Positions 8,811 to 17,384 of a DNA stretch of 28,968 nucleotides are shown here, piece by piece (the first letter of the stretch is position 1; the number at the start of each line of letters is the position of its first letter). The stretch is from positions 326,230 to 355,197 of the forward strand of contig JBNGIO010006356.1 in NCBI GenBank assembly GCA_049999805.1. Reading direction: 5' to 3'. The position numbers and the translations under genes are program-made. The stretch is from Folioceros fuciformis (taxonomy: Eukaryota; Anthocerotophyta; Anthocerotopsida; Anthocerotales). A model generated the notes under the pieces. That model searched no databases and had not been told where the DNA came from. It was given only the letters and a program-made list of their open reading frames with translations.

Positions 8811-8882
8811 GCTGATAGTAGTGTCTATATACTTTGGGATGGAGAGGCTGATAGTAGTGTCTATATACTTTGGGATGGAGAG
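8811..8882 (+). repeat. Perfect 36-bp tandem duplication in RT
   Basis: The 36 bases at 8811-8846 are repeated exactly at 8847-8882, giving a duplicated 12-residue unit (ADSSVYILWDGE) just before the YVDD region, in frame. The identity of the copies contrasts with the roughly 8 percent LTR divergence of the element, so the duplication is much younger, or is an assembly artefact. Confidence 0.97.
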
Positions 8883-9069
8883 GATTTCCTAATATTGTCA
8901 GTTTACGTTGATGATAACTTCCTTTTTAGTACATCTTTGGTTTTGATGGCTAGAATTAATACTGTCTTGATGTCTCGTTTTGACATGATAGATTTAGGTG
9001 AGTTATGTTTTTCTTTAAGAGTTCAGTTTCAGTTCTCTTCTAATAGGCACACTGTGGAAATCCACTAGG

Positions 9070-9899
9070 AACATTTTGTTCACTAGTTGTTATAGCGTTT
9101 CCATATGTCAGATGCGCGTCCAGTCTCGACTCCAATGTCTACAGGTGAGAAGTTGTCAAAGGAGCCATGCCCGATAACACAAGAGGAGAAGGACTTGATG
9201 TCCACACGCCCTTACAGGCAAGCAATCGGGAGTCTCATCTATTTAGCAGCCTGAACGAGGTTGGACATTGCGAGGGCTGTTAGTAATGTTTCACAGTTCC
9301 TCGAGAATCCCAGTGAAGCTCACTGGAAAGCTGTGAAACGGATCTTCCGTTATTTGAAGGGCACTCCGAGACTAGGGCTCAAGTATACGAAGCAGGCTAG
9401 AGGCTTGATCCTCACATCTTACTGTGATGCAAACTGGGCTGGGGACCTAGACTCTAGGAGAAGCATAGCATATTGCAATTTATTAGGAGGCTCCGTGGTT
9501 TTGTGGTCCAGCAAAAAGTTAACTACCATTTGTTTATCTTCGACTGAAGCTGAGTATGGAGCTTTGTCTCAAGCTACCCGTGAGGTGATCTGGATACGTT
9601 CCTTCCTTAGAGGTCTCCAACAGCTACTAGCACGAGCTACAAGGGTATGGTGTGATAACCAATGAGCCATAGCCTTATCCAAGAATCTTGTCTTCCATGC
9701 TCGCTCAAAGCACATTGAGATCACTCATCATTTTATTAGGCAAGCATCGGATACAAGTGAGGTGGAGGTAAAATATATCCCTACTGGTGATAATATAGCA
9801 AATTTGCTTACCAAAGTTTCACCCAAGCCCTTGCATTCTAAGCATACATCAGGACTATGTCTGATCATGCTTTCTCAAATGTTAGGTATAGCACATTAG
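9070..9899 (+). pseudogene. End of RT and RNase H of element 2
   Basis: After a TAG near 9067, the end of the polyprotein includes SRPYRQAIGSLIYL-like residues (in a frame with a TGA at about 9252). From 9261 to 9665 a clean frame carries the conserved copia RNase H features: LTSYCDANWAGDLDSRRS and LSSTEAEYGALSQATREVIW. After a TGA in the DNQ motif at 9663-9665 it continues with KHIEITHHFIRQ and IPTGDNIANLLTK to a TAG at 9897-9899, where pol would end. Confidence 0.9.
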
Positions 9900-10507
9900 G
9901 CTACTAGCCCTTACTGTATGCCTAGATCTCTATGTGATATACTCTCACCTTGAATTTTGTTTTTAGTGTCTACAACAGCTGGTCCGTTTTTAGTTTATTA
10001 ACCAACCATGTAGAATCAAGTCAAGGTAAGTGGATCTTTTGTAGGCATGTTGAAATGTGTAAGGGTAGAGGAGAGCAGAGTGGATGAAGCTATAACTCCC
10101 AGGTAAGCGCCTGTTCTTTCTCATCAAGGCCGTGATACTTTCTTTTCATGTTTTGTACCTGTAGAGGTAGCACTATCACCGTCAGGTATTTTGTTAGGAT
10201 TCCTCATGAGTATGGTCTACTCCTCTTAGGTCATATGCTACTGTACCTCGCGTCTTGGGCATGACCCTTAGCATTACAAGTTGACATTTGCACTTAAGCT
10301 TGCTGTTCGGTCATTTTGGGTACGACGATGTTTGTTAGTGGGTGCTGATATAAAGAGCTGTGAAATATTCATTGTGGTGTGAAATATCCATTGTGGAGGA
10401 GTGTACTTGGCAGTAAGAATCTACATGCAACTCAATGGCTAGATTCATAGAAGACAGACAGTAAACCAGGCAAGCAAGAGGACCTATTCATTGCAACTAA
10501 GAGGGAG
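9900..10507 (+). other. 3' untranslated part of element 2
   Basis: About 600 bases between the end of pol and the right LTR. No ORF is supported. It holds a 19-bp tandem repeat at 10359-10396 (TGTGAAATATTCATTGTGG, one mismatch between copies) and ends in a short polypurine run. No envelope-like gene is seen. Confidence 0.75.
10499..10507 (+). other. Polypurine tract of element 2
   Basis: AAGAGGGAG immediately before the right LTR. This is the expected plus-strand priming site, although it is short. Confidence 0.75.
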
Positions 10508-10677
10508 TGAAGAAATAGTTAAATAAGATTTTATAGTTTTATGAACAGTTAAAACAAACTAAGAAACTTGTGTATAAATGCTTTCATTTTCTGCTGAATT
10601 GATAACCGTTTTTGTCTTTCGTGCGGTCATGTCTTTGCTCGCACCTGCTCGTGCACTTCTGATCCACGATCGCTTTA
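10508..10677 (+). repeat. 3' LTR of element 2 (170 bp)
   Basis: Starts TGAAGAAATAG and ends GATCGCTTTA. It has the same length as the left LTR, with about 13 mismatches clustered in the middle and right half. It is followed by the target duplication TACAT. Confidence 0.93.
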
Positions 10678-10682
10678 TACAT
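10678..10682 (+). repeat. Target site duplication, right copy (TACAT)
   Basis: Exact match to 4176-4180, which confirms that element 2 is a single insertion with both ends present. Confidence 0.88.
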
Positions 10683-11887
10683 ATGACATGCAAGTGAATG
10701 GATGAGCTAAAGGTTGGTCATGTGCAATTCACTATCAATATGATGAAAGTCATAGTGTATCCCTTACATAAGTGGAGCCCTTATTTCTCTGACCACTACA
10801 AGTGTTCAAAACTAACTACACGGTTCAATTGAATGTACTATACATGCCCAAACTATTGCACCGCATCCACTTAAGCTTTAAAAATTGTTATGCCCCTGTT
10901 GTTATCCTATATGTAAACAACAACCATGGGTTGACCCATCTAGTGTCTTGTGATCATGGAAGTAGATATGGTACCTCATAGTTCTAATGGAAACGCCTAC
11001 GCACAACATAGGAATGCTTCGTCATTCAAAAATTTAGTGTTTAGGATGCCATGTTTACGGCGCAGCTAATACCATTTCTAGTCTGCTCAGCGTGTCTCTT
11101 TCCAAGCCTGCATGCAGCTAGTAGTATCTTGTCATCCTTGCAACGTTTTTTCCAAGACTGCATCCAGCTCCTACGTGGCTTCCTTGCAGCTCTTTTTCCG
11201 TGCACGGAGCTAGTTTCTACCCTTCTTTGGACTAGTATCTGCCTTCCATAAAGCATTTCCTTTAACGGTTGTTTGATATGCGAGGCCTTGCCCGACCCCT
11301 TGTTCATCTTCTCTAGCTACTCTGGCACGATCATTCCTCTCCGAACGCTGAAGACCTTTCCACTCTTCATCTACCTGGGCACCACCATCCCTCTCAATGA
11401 GATGGCTCCGGACAGGCTATTTTCAGGAGAGCTTTGCCAGGCTTCAAGGATGCTGGCGTGCGTCTTATCACGGCCAGTCTTATCACCCTCACTTTCGGAG
11501 TTCTGGAGCAGATCAGTTCCCCATGTCAAGCCTGTGCCTGGGCATCCTTGCCTTCGTCGCAGTGGACCAACTGCACTGGGTCGAACCTCTTGTGGTGATT
11601 GTGGCGTTTCCTGGGAATGGTTGCCTGAAAAATTTGCATGCAATGACAGCTTTAAACGATATCAGATGAGGTCTCAGAGTGACAGTCGAATCCTCGTTGC
11701 GGAGTTGGCATTCTGGAGCATCATCACATGTCAGCAGAAGACGGGTGTCTTCAACAGTCTATTGTTGGGCTCCAAAATCTCGTACGCCCACCAAGATGGC
11801 TTACCTTCCCCCCGCACGTTCCCTGGGGTCCAAACCATGACACTGGCTTAAAAGAATCAACGTTCTCGAAAGCCACCAAGACGAGAG
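10683..11887. other. Region without a recognisable gene; upstream flank of the PPR gene
   Basis: About 1.2 kb. The first 360 bases are AT-rich. An open plus-strand frame without a good ATG start runs 11273-11851 in the same frame as the PPR gene and ends in TAA (11849-11851), 36 bases before its ATG. Its product shows no repeat or domain, so I treat it as 5' leader or chance. A minus-strand frame of 88 codons at 11041-11307 is basic and unrecognised. The region probably contains the promoter and 5' UTR of the PPR gene, but I cannot locate a transcription start. Confidence 0.5.
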
Positions 11888-14560
11888 ATGCACCACATCT
11901 ATGAGAAAGCCACTGCGTGTAACAGACTATCGGGCTGGAGACGGATCTTCCAGCGGGGCTCGTCGCTACGTTCTGATTCCAAGGGCATGCCGGATGATAC
12001 GAACCCTCGTGTGCGTGCAGGATACGAAGGAACCGTGACGGCTGAAACTGTGAGCGAACTATGTGATGCCGGAAGTCTCACCAAGGCTGTTGAGGCTTTG
12101 GGTGTCCTGGTGGAGACCGGCGGTTCTATTCTTAAGTCCCTCTTTTATGATGTCCTGAAGAAATGTGTAGCCCAGAAAGATCTTGCTCTGGGTCGCCGCG
12201 TCCATGCTTTTACGGTGCAGAAAGGGTACCAGTCAGACAAGTTCCTTTGCAATCACCTTCTGCGAATGTATGCTGCTCATGGCAGGTTGCAAGACGCGAT
12301 GGACGTATTCACCAGGGTCACCACACCGGATGCCTTCATGTGGTCTTCCATGATTTCTGCACGTGTAAAGCATGGACAAGCCAAGCAGGCCATCCAACTG
12401 TACCATAGGATGCGTAAGTCAAATGTTAAGCCGGATGGCCATGTATTTGTGGCAGCCCTTCAGGCTTGTGCAAGGGAAGCAGACCTGAAAGCTGGGCAGC
12501 AGGTGCATGCTGATGTCTTGGCCAGTGGGCTGGATCCTGATGTGTTTGTTTGTAATTGCTTGGTGGACATGTATGCAAAGTGTGGTAGCTTGGAAGACGC
12601 CCGAAGAGTGTTTCACGGCTTCAGTGGAAAAAATGTAGTGACATGGACTGCCATGATAGCAGCGTATTCCCAGCAGGGAATGGGGCAGGAAGCCCTTGGT
12701 CTGTACATTGCCATGCTAGAAGAAGGTATGGTCGTACCCGACTCTGTGACATTTGTGTGCCTCCTGCAGGCATGTGCAAGTGTAGGTGCGCCAGCGTTGG
12801 AATCGGGAAGATGTCTTCATACACAAATTACAGAACGAGGACCCATAGGTGATTTGTTTGTAGCAAACAGCTTGGTAAACATGTATTCGAAGTGTGGGAG
12901 CTTGGAAGATGCTCGAAGAGTATTTGAAGGACTCGATCAAAAAGATGTCGTGACATGGAATGCCATGATAGCAGGGTATTCACAGCAGGGCATGGGGGAG
13001 GAAGCCCTTCATCTCTACCGTGCTATGCAAGAGTGTGGTCTCGCTGCAGCTGATTCCGTGACATTTCAGTCCCTACTACAGGCATGCGCAAGTGTGGGTG
13101 CTCCAGCTTTGGAGACAGCGAAGCAGCTTCATGCACAGGTCAGAGAGCAAGGACATCAAGCTGATCTGTTTGTAGCCAATAGTTTGGTAAACATGTACAC
13201 AAAGTGTGAGAGCATAGAGGATGCTGAGAAAGTGTTTAACGAACTCGTTCAGAAAGATGTGGTGACATGGAATGGCATGATAGCGGGGTATGTCCAGCAG
13301 GGCATGGGGCAGGAAGCTCTTAACCTTTACAGTGCGATGCAAGAAGAAGGCATATCTGTACCCGACTCTGTGACATTTATCCGCCTCCTGCAGGCATGTG
13401 CAATTGTGGGCACCCCAGCTCTGGAGAAGGGGAAGCAGTTCCATACGCAAGTCAGGCAACGGGGACATGAAGTCGATCTGTTTGTTGCCAACAATTTGGT
13501 GAACATGTATGCAAAGTGTGGCAGCCTCGAGGATGCGCAGACTGTGTTTGACGGCATTGCTCAGAAGGATGTGGTAACATGGAATGCCATGATAGCAGGG
13601 TATTCTCAACAGGGCAAGGGTCTGGAAGCCCTTCGTCTTTATACAGCTATGCAAGAAAATGCCATGGCTATACCTGACTCCACCACATTTGTGTGCCTCC
13701 TGCAGGCATGTGCAGATGTGGCAGCTTTGCATCTGGGAAGGAAGCTACATGCACAGATTGAAGAGCAAGGGCTTGCTGGTGCTCTGTTTATAGCCCAGAG
13801 TCTTATAAACATGTATGGAAAGTCTGGCAGCATGGTTGATGCACAGCAGGTGTTTGATACATTACCTGAAAGAAACCTTGTCGCCTGGAACACACTGATC
13901 GCTGGGCACAGCCGCCAAGGCAGCGAGGTAGTCTTTGATATGATTGTCAAAATGAGCGAGGATGGTATACAACCAGATGGCCTCACATTCCTTGGTATAC
14001 TAATGGTATGCAGTCATAAAGGTCTCGAGGAGAAGGGACAAGAATACTTCGAGGATATGAGGAGACTCTACAGGATCACCCCCACTGTAGAGCACTACAC
14101 ATGCATGGTGGATCTCCTTGGCCGTGCAGGCCGGCTGGATGAGGCACTAGCTTTGGTGAGGAGAATACCTGTAATGCTTGACGTTGCAGTTTGGCACACT
14201 CTGTTGGGTGCTTGTCAAAAATGGGGCAATGTGGAGGTAGGACGCCATGCTTTCGACCAAGCTGTGAAGCTAAACAAGAAAGATGCATCAGCATATGTGT
14301 TGATGTTGAACATATACAAGGGTGCCCAGATGTGGGATCTGGCACACGAGATGAAGTCAAGAAGGGTACAAATCAGGGCATGGAAGGATCCGGGCCAGAG
14401 CTGGTGGACAGATACAGGTGGGCTAGTGCACATTTTCGTTGCCGGACACACGAGGCATCTCAAAAGTCAAGCCAGGCTGAAACAGATACTTGCCAAAATG
14501 GAGAACAATGGGTGCGTGCCACATGTGCCCTTGGCACCGGCAGGCTTATCTCATGGATGA
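11888..14560 (+). CDS. PLS-class pentatricopeptide repeat protein (E/E+ type, no DYW), 890 aa, intronless
   Basis: Organelle RNA-binding protein family. PLS-class members usually specify C-to-U editing sites in chloroplast or mitochondrial RNA. ATG 11888 is the first ATG after an in-frame TAA at 11849. PPR motifs run from about residue 85 to 760, with S motifs such as LFVANSLVNMYSKCGSLEDA and P motifs such as VVTWNAMIAGYSQQG. The S motifs recur at residues 228, 332, 436 and 540, exactly 104 codons apart. An E motif follows (VWHTLLGACQKWGNVEVG, about 765-835), then a PG-box/E+ region with GLVHIFVAGHTRHLKSQ (about 845-880). The protein stops at the point where a DYW deaminase domain would begin, so editing would need a partner supplied in trans. 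The fifth and last residues of most P and S motifs are N and D, which in the PPR code favours pyrimidines, mainly U. The N-terminus lacks an obvious transit peptide by eye. Confidence 0.95.
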   Translation: MHHIYEKATACNRLSGWRRIFQRGSSLRSDSKGMPDDTNPRVRAGYEGTVTAETVSELCDAGSLTKAVEALGVLVETGGSILKSLFYDVLKKCVAQKDLALGRRVHAFTVQKGYQSDKFLCNHLLRMYAAHGRLQDAMDVFTRVTTPDAFMWSSMISARVKHGQAKQAIQLYHRMRKSNVKPDGHVFVAALQACAREADLKAGQQVHADVLASGLDPDVFVCNCLVDMYAKCGSLEDARRVFHGFSGKNVVTWTAMIAAYSQQGMGQEALGLYIAMLEEGMVVPDSVTFVCLLQACASVGAPALESGRCLHTQITERGPIGDLFVANSLVNMYSKCGSLEDARRVFEGLDQKDVVTWNAMIAGYSQQGMGEEALHLYRAMQECGLAAADSVTFQSLLQACASVGAPALETAKQLHAQVREQGHQADLFVANSLVNMYTKCESIEDAEKVFNELVQKDVVTWNGMIAGYVQQGMGQEALNLYSAMQEEGISVPDSVTFIRLLQACAIVGTPALEKGKQFHTQVRQRGHEVDLFVANNLVNMYAKCGSLEDAQTVFDGIAQKDVVTWNAMIAGYSQQGKGLEALRLYTAMQENAMAIPDSTTFVCLLQACADVAALHLGRKLHAQIEEQGLAGALFIAQSLINMYGKSGSMVDAQQVFDTLPERNLVAWNTLIAGHSRQGSEVVFDMIVKMSEDGIQPDGLTFLGILMVCSHKGLEEKGQEYFEDMRRLYRITPTVEHYTCMVDLLGRAGRLDEALALVRRIPVMLDVAVWHTLLGACQKWGNVEVGRHAFDQAVKLNKKDASAYVLMLNIYKGAQMWDLAHEMKSRRVQIRAWKDPGQSWWTDTGGLVHIFVAGHTRHLKSQARLKQILAKMENNGCVPHVPLAPAGLSHG

Positions 14561-14880
14561 AATCATTTGCGTGGGCACGGCGTAATGCAACTATTTACCG
14601 TCATCGAAGCATTGCGATCATATGATGGATCGTTGGTTATTTGACGGCCCGTCAGAGGATCCAACGTAGCAGGACAAGTGGCCTGTTCACATATCGCGTA
14701 CTATCTTTTCCTGATCAAATCGCGATTTATTTCTGAAAGGGAAGAGTTGTGACCTGAAGTTGGATCGCTCCATCACCTACAAAGGTGTAGCGAAGGATCG
14801 ATAATTTGAGAGTGAAGAGATTCCCGTCTGGAATGTTTGCTTTCTCCAGAGAAAAAACCAAACCAACAGAGCTACTTTGC
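14561..14880. other. Intergenic, between two convergent genes
   Basis: About 320 bases holding the 3' ends of the PPR gene and the minus-strand LHC-like gene. I see no ORF with support and no RNA gene. The frame of the PPR gene does not continue into DYW-like sequence here. Confidence 0.6.
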
Positions 14881-16145
14881 TCAATTAGAAGTTGATGCCG
14901 TTACAAATTGGGCTCTAGACCACTCAAATTTGACTCGCAGCAGAGGACAGGAACACCAGAAGACCGCTGGATCAAAAGGGTGCTTGTTCTCCGGATTCCC
15001 CTTCAACAACAATTGCTCCTTCATGCGGGCCGCGGGCTCGCTGTTTGCAGAAATCCAAATCAGTTGTCGCCGCCAGAAAGATGCATATCAGGCTTGATGG
15101 CAATCTGGTGGCTTTACAATTTATACTGCAACTTGTCTTCATTCAGGCTTCTTACGAGGCTCATCAAGGTCCGAAACATATGGCTCTCGTCCCTTCTGTC
15201 ACAAGCCAAGATTTTCAGGCTCTACAATCGACGGCAAGCGTGTATATCTCACTAGAAACGAGATACATACCTGACCGTTGGGTCTGTCACTGACTCCACC
15301 GCGGGTGTATGTTGTCAAAGGGTCCATATAGTTAGCATCGTAAGTCTTCAGGGGATCCCTGGCAAGACCAGCTCCATCGTTTGGGGGTGCTTTGGAAACA
15401 TCGGGAGGGTTGTTGATGACAACACTGCCACCTAGAAGACCTCCGACGAAAAGGAAGGCCAATCCAGCCAGGAAGGGGAAACGCACAACCACGGGATCCA
15501 AGCCCAACTGGCCGAAAATTCCCTTCCCAGTAAGCACCTCCATCACTATGGCGGCCTGCAAAAAGCAACAGTGTCATTCCACCACTGAATCCTAACTCCA
15601 GGCGGATCAAGCCATCAAAAATCACAAGGCTGCAGGACACACACCCTTCTCCTCACTCACCACAAAGCCGACCATGGCCAAGCGCCCCACTTGCCGCTCC
15701 TGCTTCCTGCCAAACCCGAACCACGTCCCGGGTCCTCCCAACCCAAAACCAGCGGGCTCGCCATCACCTCCAGCTGATGCCTGCACTGCACGCCCACCAG
15801 TCCCTCAGATCCCCTACTCACCTCCCAATCCATTCCACGCCCAACGCCCATCAAGCAACTCCACTCACCGGCAATCTGCAACTTCCTGCTTCCCCGCAGC
15901 TTCCCATTGGCACTGGCATTGGAGGACACCCGCAGAGGCAGGATCAGCTTCAGCCCATTGTACGCATTGCCCATGCCCGCAGTGCTGCCATCCGTGGATG
16001 CCAAGCTCCTCACGATAAGGCAGCTGGAATCTAGAGCCTGCACAGCCCAAACCCTCCTGCTCCCCTGCTTGCTAGTACGAATGTCGAGGCTGAAGCTGCC
16101 GACCGACGCAGCCACATCCGACACCAGCCCTGAGCATCGCGCCAT
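14881..16145 (-). CDS. LHC-like two-helix chlorophyll-binding family protein (SEP/LIL type), chloroplast, four exons
   Basis: Spliced model on the minus strand: exon 1 16145-15869, exon 2 15785-15661, exon 3 15555-15271, exon 4 15036-14881 (tentative); about 280 aa. Introns 1 and 2 are GT-AG with matching phases. The N-terminus is Ser/Arg-rich and consistent with a plastid transit peptide. The first helix carries the LHC motif ERQVGRLAMVGF (about residues 122-133), split by intron 2, with the pattern ExxxGRxAMxGF expected for chlorophyll ligation, followed by EVLTGKGIFGQLGL. A second hydrophobic helix (FPFLAGLAFLFVGGLLGG) lies at about 160-180. Two helices fit stress-enhanced (SEP) or light-harvesting-like proteins, which act in thylakoid photoprotection. 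The protein is longer than typical SEPs because of a hydrophilic C-terminus (DPLTTYTRGGVSDRPNGQ). Exon 4 relies on a weak GAG acceptor and was chosen because it keeps the frame into KGNPENKHPFDPAVFW. Confidence 0.75.
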
Positions 16146-16393
16146 GTCGTTGGATTCGATCTGTCACCTTACCAAGGTCTGGGGCACTTGTTGGCAGGAA
16201 TCCCAGCACCCCGCTTATCACCTGTGTGTGGTCAGCATCTGGTGCAGAGGTGGCGCAGGCCAGAGCCCGCCACCTGGTGCTTGTCATCTAACTAACCCGC
16301 TCTCTGAGTGGTTACACCTGCCATACTGGGCGCTGTCCGACTTGTCTTCTCGGTGTGCCATGTCACCCCCCGCTATACAGCTGCGCGCGCGGG
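16146..16393. promoter_or_regulatory. Divergent promoter region (248 bp)
   Basis: The only DNA between the start codons of the minus-strand LHC-like gene and the plus-strand SRL protein gene, so it must hold both 5' UTRs and probably a shared promoter. GATAAG, a sequence resembling light-responsive I-boxes, reads on the minus strand at 16212-16217 (CTTATC on plus). No clear TATA box is seen. The motif assignment is weak; the divergent layout is certain if both gene models are right. Confidence 0.5.
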
Positions 16394-17204
16394 ATGCAGC
16401 CTCTCGGGGCAGCAGGGATGTTTCCGGGACGAAAGGCGTCGGAAGAGAAGGATTTTTCCTCTGAGCTCGGGAATGGAGCTCGGCACGGAGCGTTGTACTC
16501 TCCGGAGTACGCCGTGCACGTCCCGCCTTACGCAGGACCCAGAACGGAGTCCACGGGCGTCGGGCAAGGCGAGCTCTACAGCCCGATGTACGCCAAGGAC
16601 ATCAAGGAGGACGCCGCGCAATCGCAGAGGAAGGCAAGTCCGGGTCCGGGAGAGCAGGACAGGAGCCCGTCCGCGGTGACGGCGGCCGGGAAGACGGTGA
16701 TCCAGGCCACCAAGGCAGCGGCCGCAGATGTTGCCGACAACATTGCTCTCATGAGCGACAAGCTGCAGGAGAAGTTTGCTGCGGTGCCGTCGCTGCCGGC
16801 TGAGGTGATGGAGATTGTCCGCCGCACTCTCGACTCCACCATGTATTCCAACGTTTACGGCACGGCCAGAGCTGCCGTGCAGCGGGCCAAGGAGGGGATT
16901 CTGGATATGTTGCCTGGCTCAGTCTCTCCAGCTGATGCCACCCAGGCCAGAGCAGTGAGGATTTCGTGTGCTTGCACTTGAATTGCGTCTTCTGCTTTCC
17001 ATTTCCGGATCCGGTTGTTCCTGAACCGGAAGAACGCCTGTGTTGCAGATCGTGGAAGATGTGGAGCGAGAGGTTCTGCTGAATCCGGAAGCTGCGGCAT
17101 CCGCCGATGCCGAGCGTGGAGTGGTTGGAGGTCCTGCCCTCGCTCAGGCACTGCAGCCTTCGGCATTACGGCCTGCTGTCTTCTTCGTCAGGTCAAGGTT
17201 GTGA
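16394..17204 (+). CDS. Two-exon protein of unknown function ending in SRL (possible peroxisomal signal), 238 aa
   Basis: Exon 1 16394-16954, exon 2 17049-17204, joined in phase 0 by a GT-AG intron (GCA|GTGAGG ... TTGCAG|ATC). Without splicing the frame ends at about 16981. The exon 2 continuation (IVEDVEREVLLNPEA) fits the helical, acidic style of exon 1. The N-terminal part has two related Tyr-rich motifs (ALYSPEYAVHVP and ELYSPMYAKDIKED). The middle is Ala/Lys-rich and probably helical (AAGKTVIQATKAAAADVADN), loosely like LEA-type proteins. The C-terminal tripeptide is SRL preceded by Arg, a strong plant type-1 peroxisomal targeting signal. I do not recognise a family. Another start, ATG at codon 9, is possible. 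Confidence 0.7.
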
Positions 17205-17384
17205 GGAAGAGGAAATTTCGTCTTGTACATAACAGGGTGCAGAGTTAGGATGGGATGGATTGAGGAGCCGGAATACAAGTGTTGGCTCTTTCGGTCTCTA
17301 CGAATAGAGACAACTTTACTGGTAGAATACATGAGTAGCGTTGCAGCCATCGGAAGTTGCAAGCTGTGATTGCCTACCTGCTTT

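Larger units (their letters stand above)
8263..9069 (+). pseudogene. Copia reverse transcriptase of element 2
   Basis: The domain starts at GEPTTFKEDIEGPES, with FWKATIDSEYNSLISNGTW, then [37 protein letters not shown] and LHGLKQFSRAWNETF. The catalytic YVDD is present (LILSVYVDDNF). Stops occur around 8384 and 8410, frameshifts occur near 8430 and 8550, and two local duplications interrupt the domain (8684-8726 and 8811-8882). A TAG follows VEIH at about 9067. Confidence 0.92.
4181..10677 (+). mobile_element. Ty1/copia retrotransposon, element 2, complete but degenerate (6.5 kb)
   Basis: Two 170-bp LTRs flank, in order, a primer site, leader, gag, RGG-rich zinc-knuckle region, protease, integrase, reverse transcriptase and RNase H, with a polypurine run before the right LTR and a 5-bp target duplication outside. 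The coding part is broken by many stops and frameshifts, and by eye the LTRs differ at about 13 of 170 positions, so this is an old insertion that could move only in trans. Its protease and gag differ clearly from those of element 1, so they are two different copia families. With the element removed, 4145-4180 would join directly to 10683 onwards. Confidence 0.94.

Noticed and set aside
9900-10507. Envelope-like third ORF after pol of element 2
   Set aside because: No frame of useful length and no membrane segment is present.
11041-11307. Basic 88-codon minus-strand frame
   Set aside because: No domain, no conserved context and no splice partners recognised; may be chance.
13076-13732. 218-codon minus-strand frame opposite the PLS PPR gene
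   Set aside because: It repeats with the same 312-bp period as the PPR array and has no domain, so it is a shadow of the repeat.
14191-14625. 144-codon plus-strand frame at the end of the PPR gene, as a shifted DYW domain
   Set aside because: It lacks the HSE and CxxCH zinc/deaminase motifs and any DYW end, and it overlaps the real frame.
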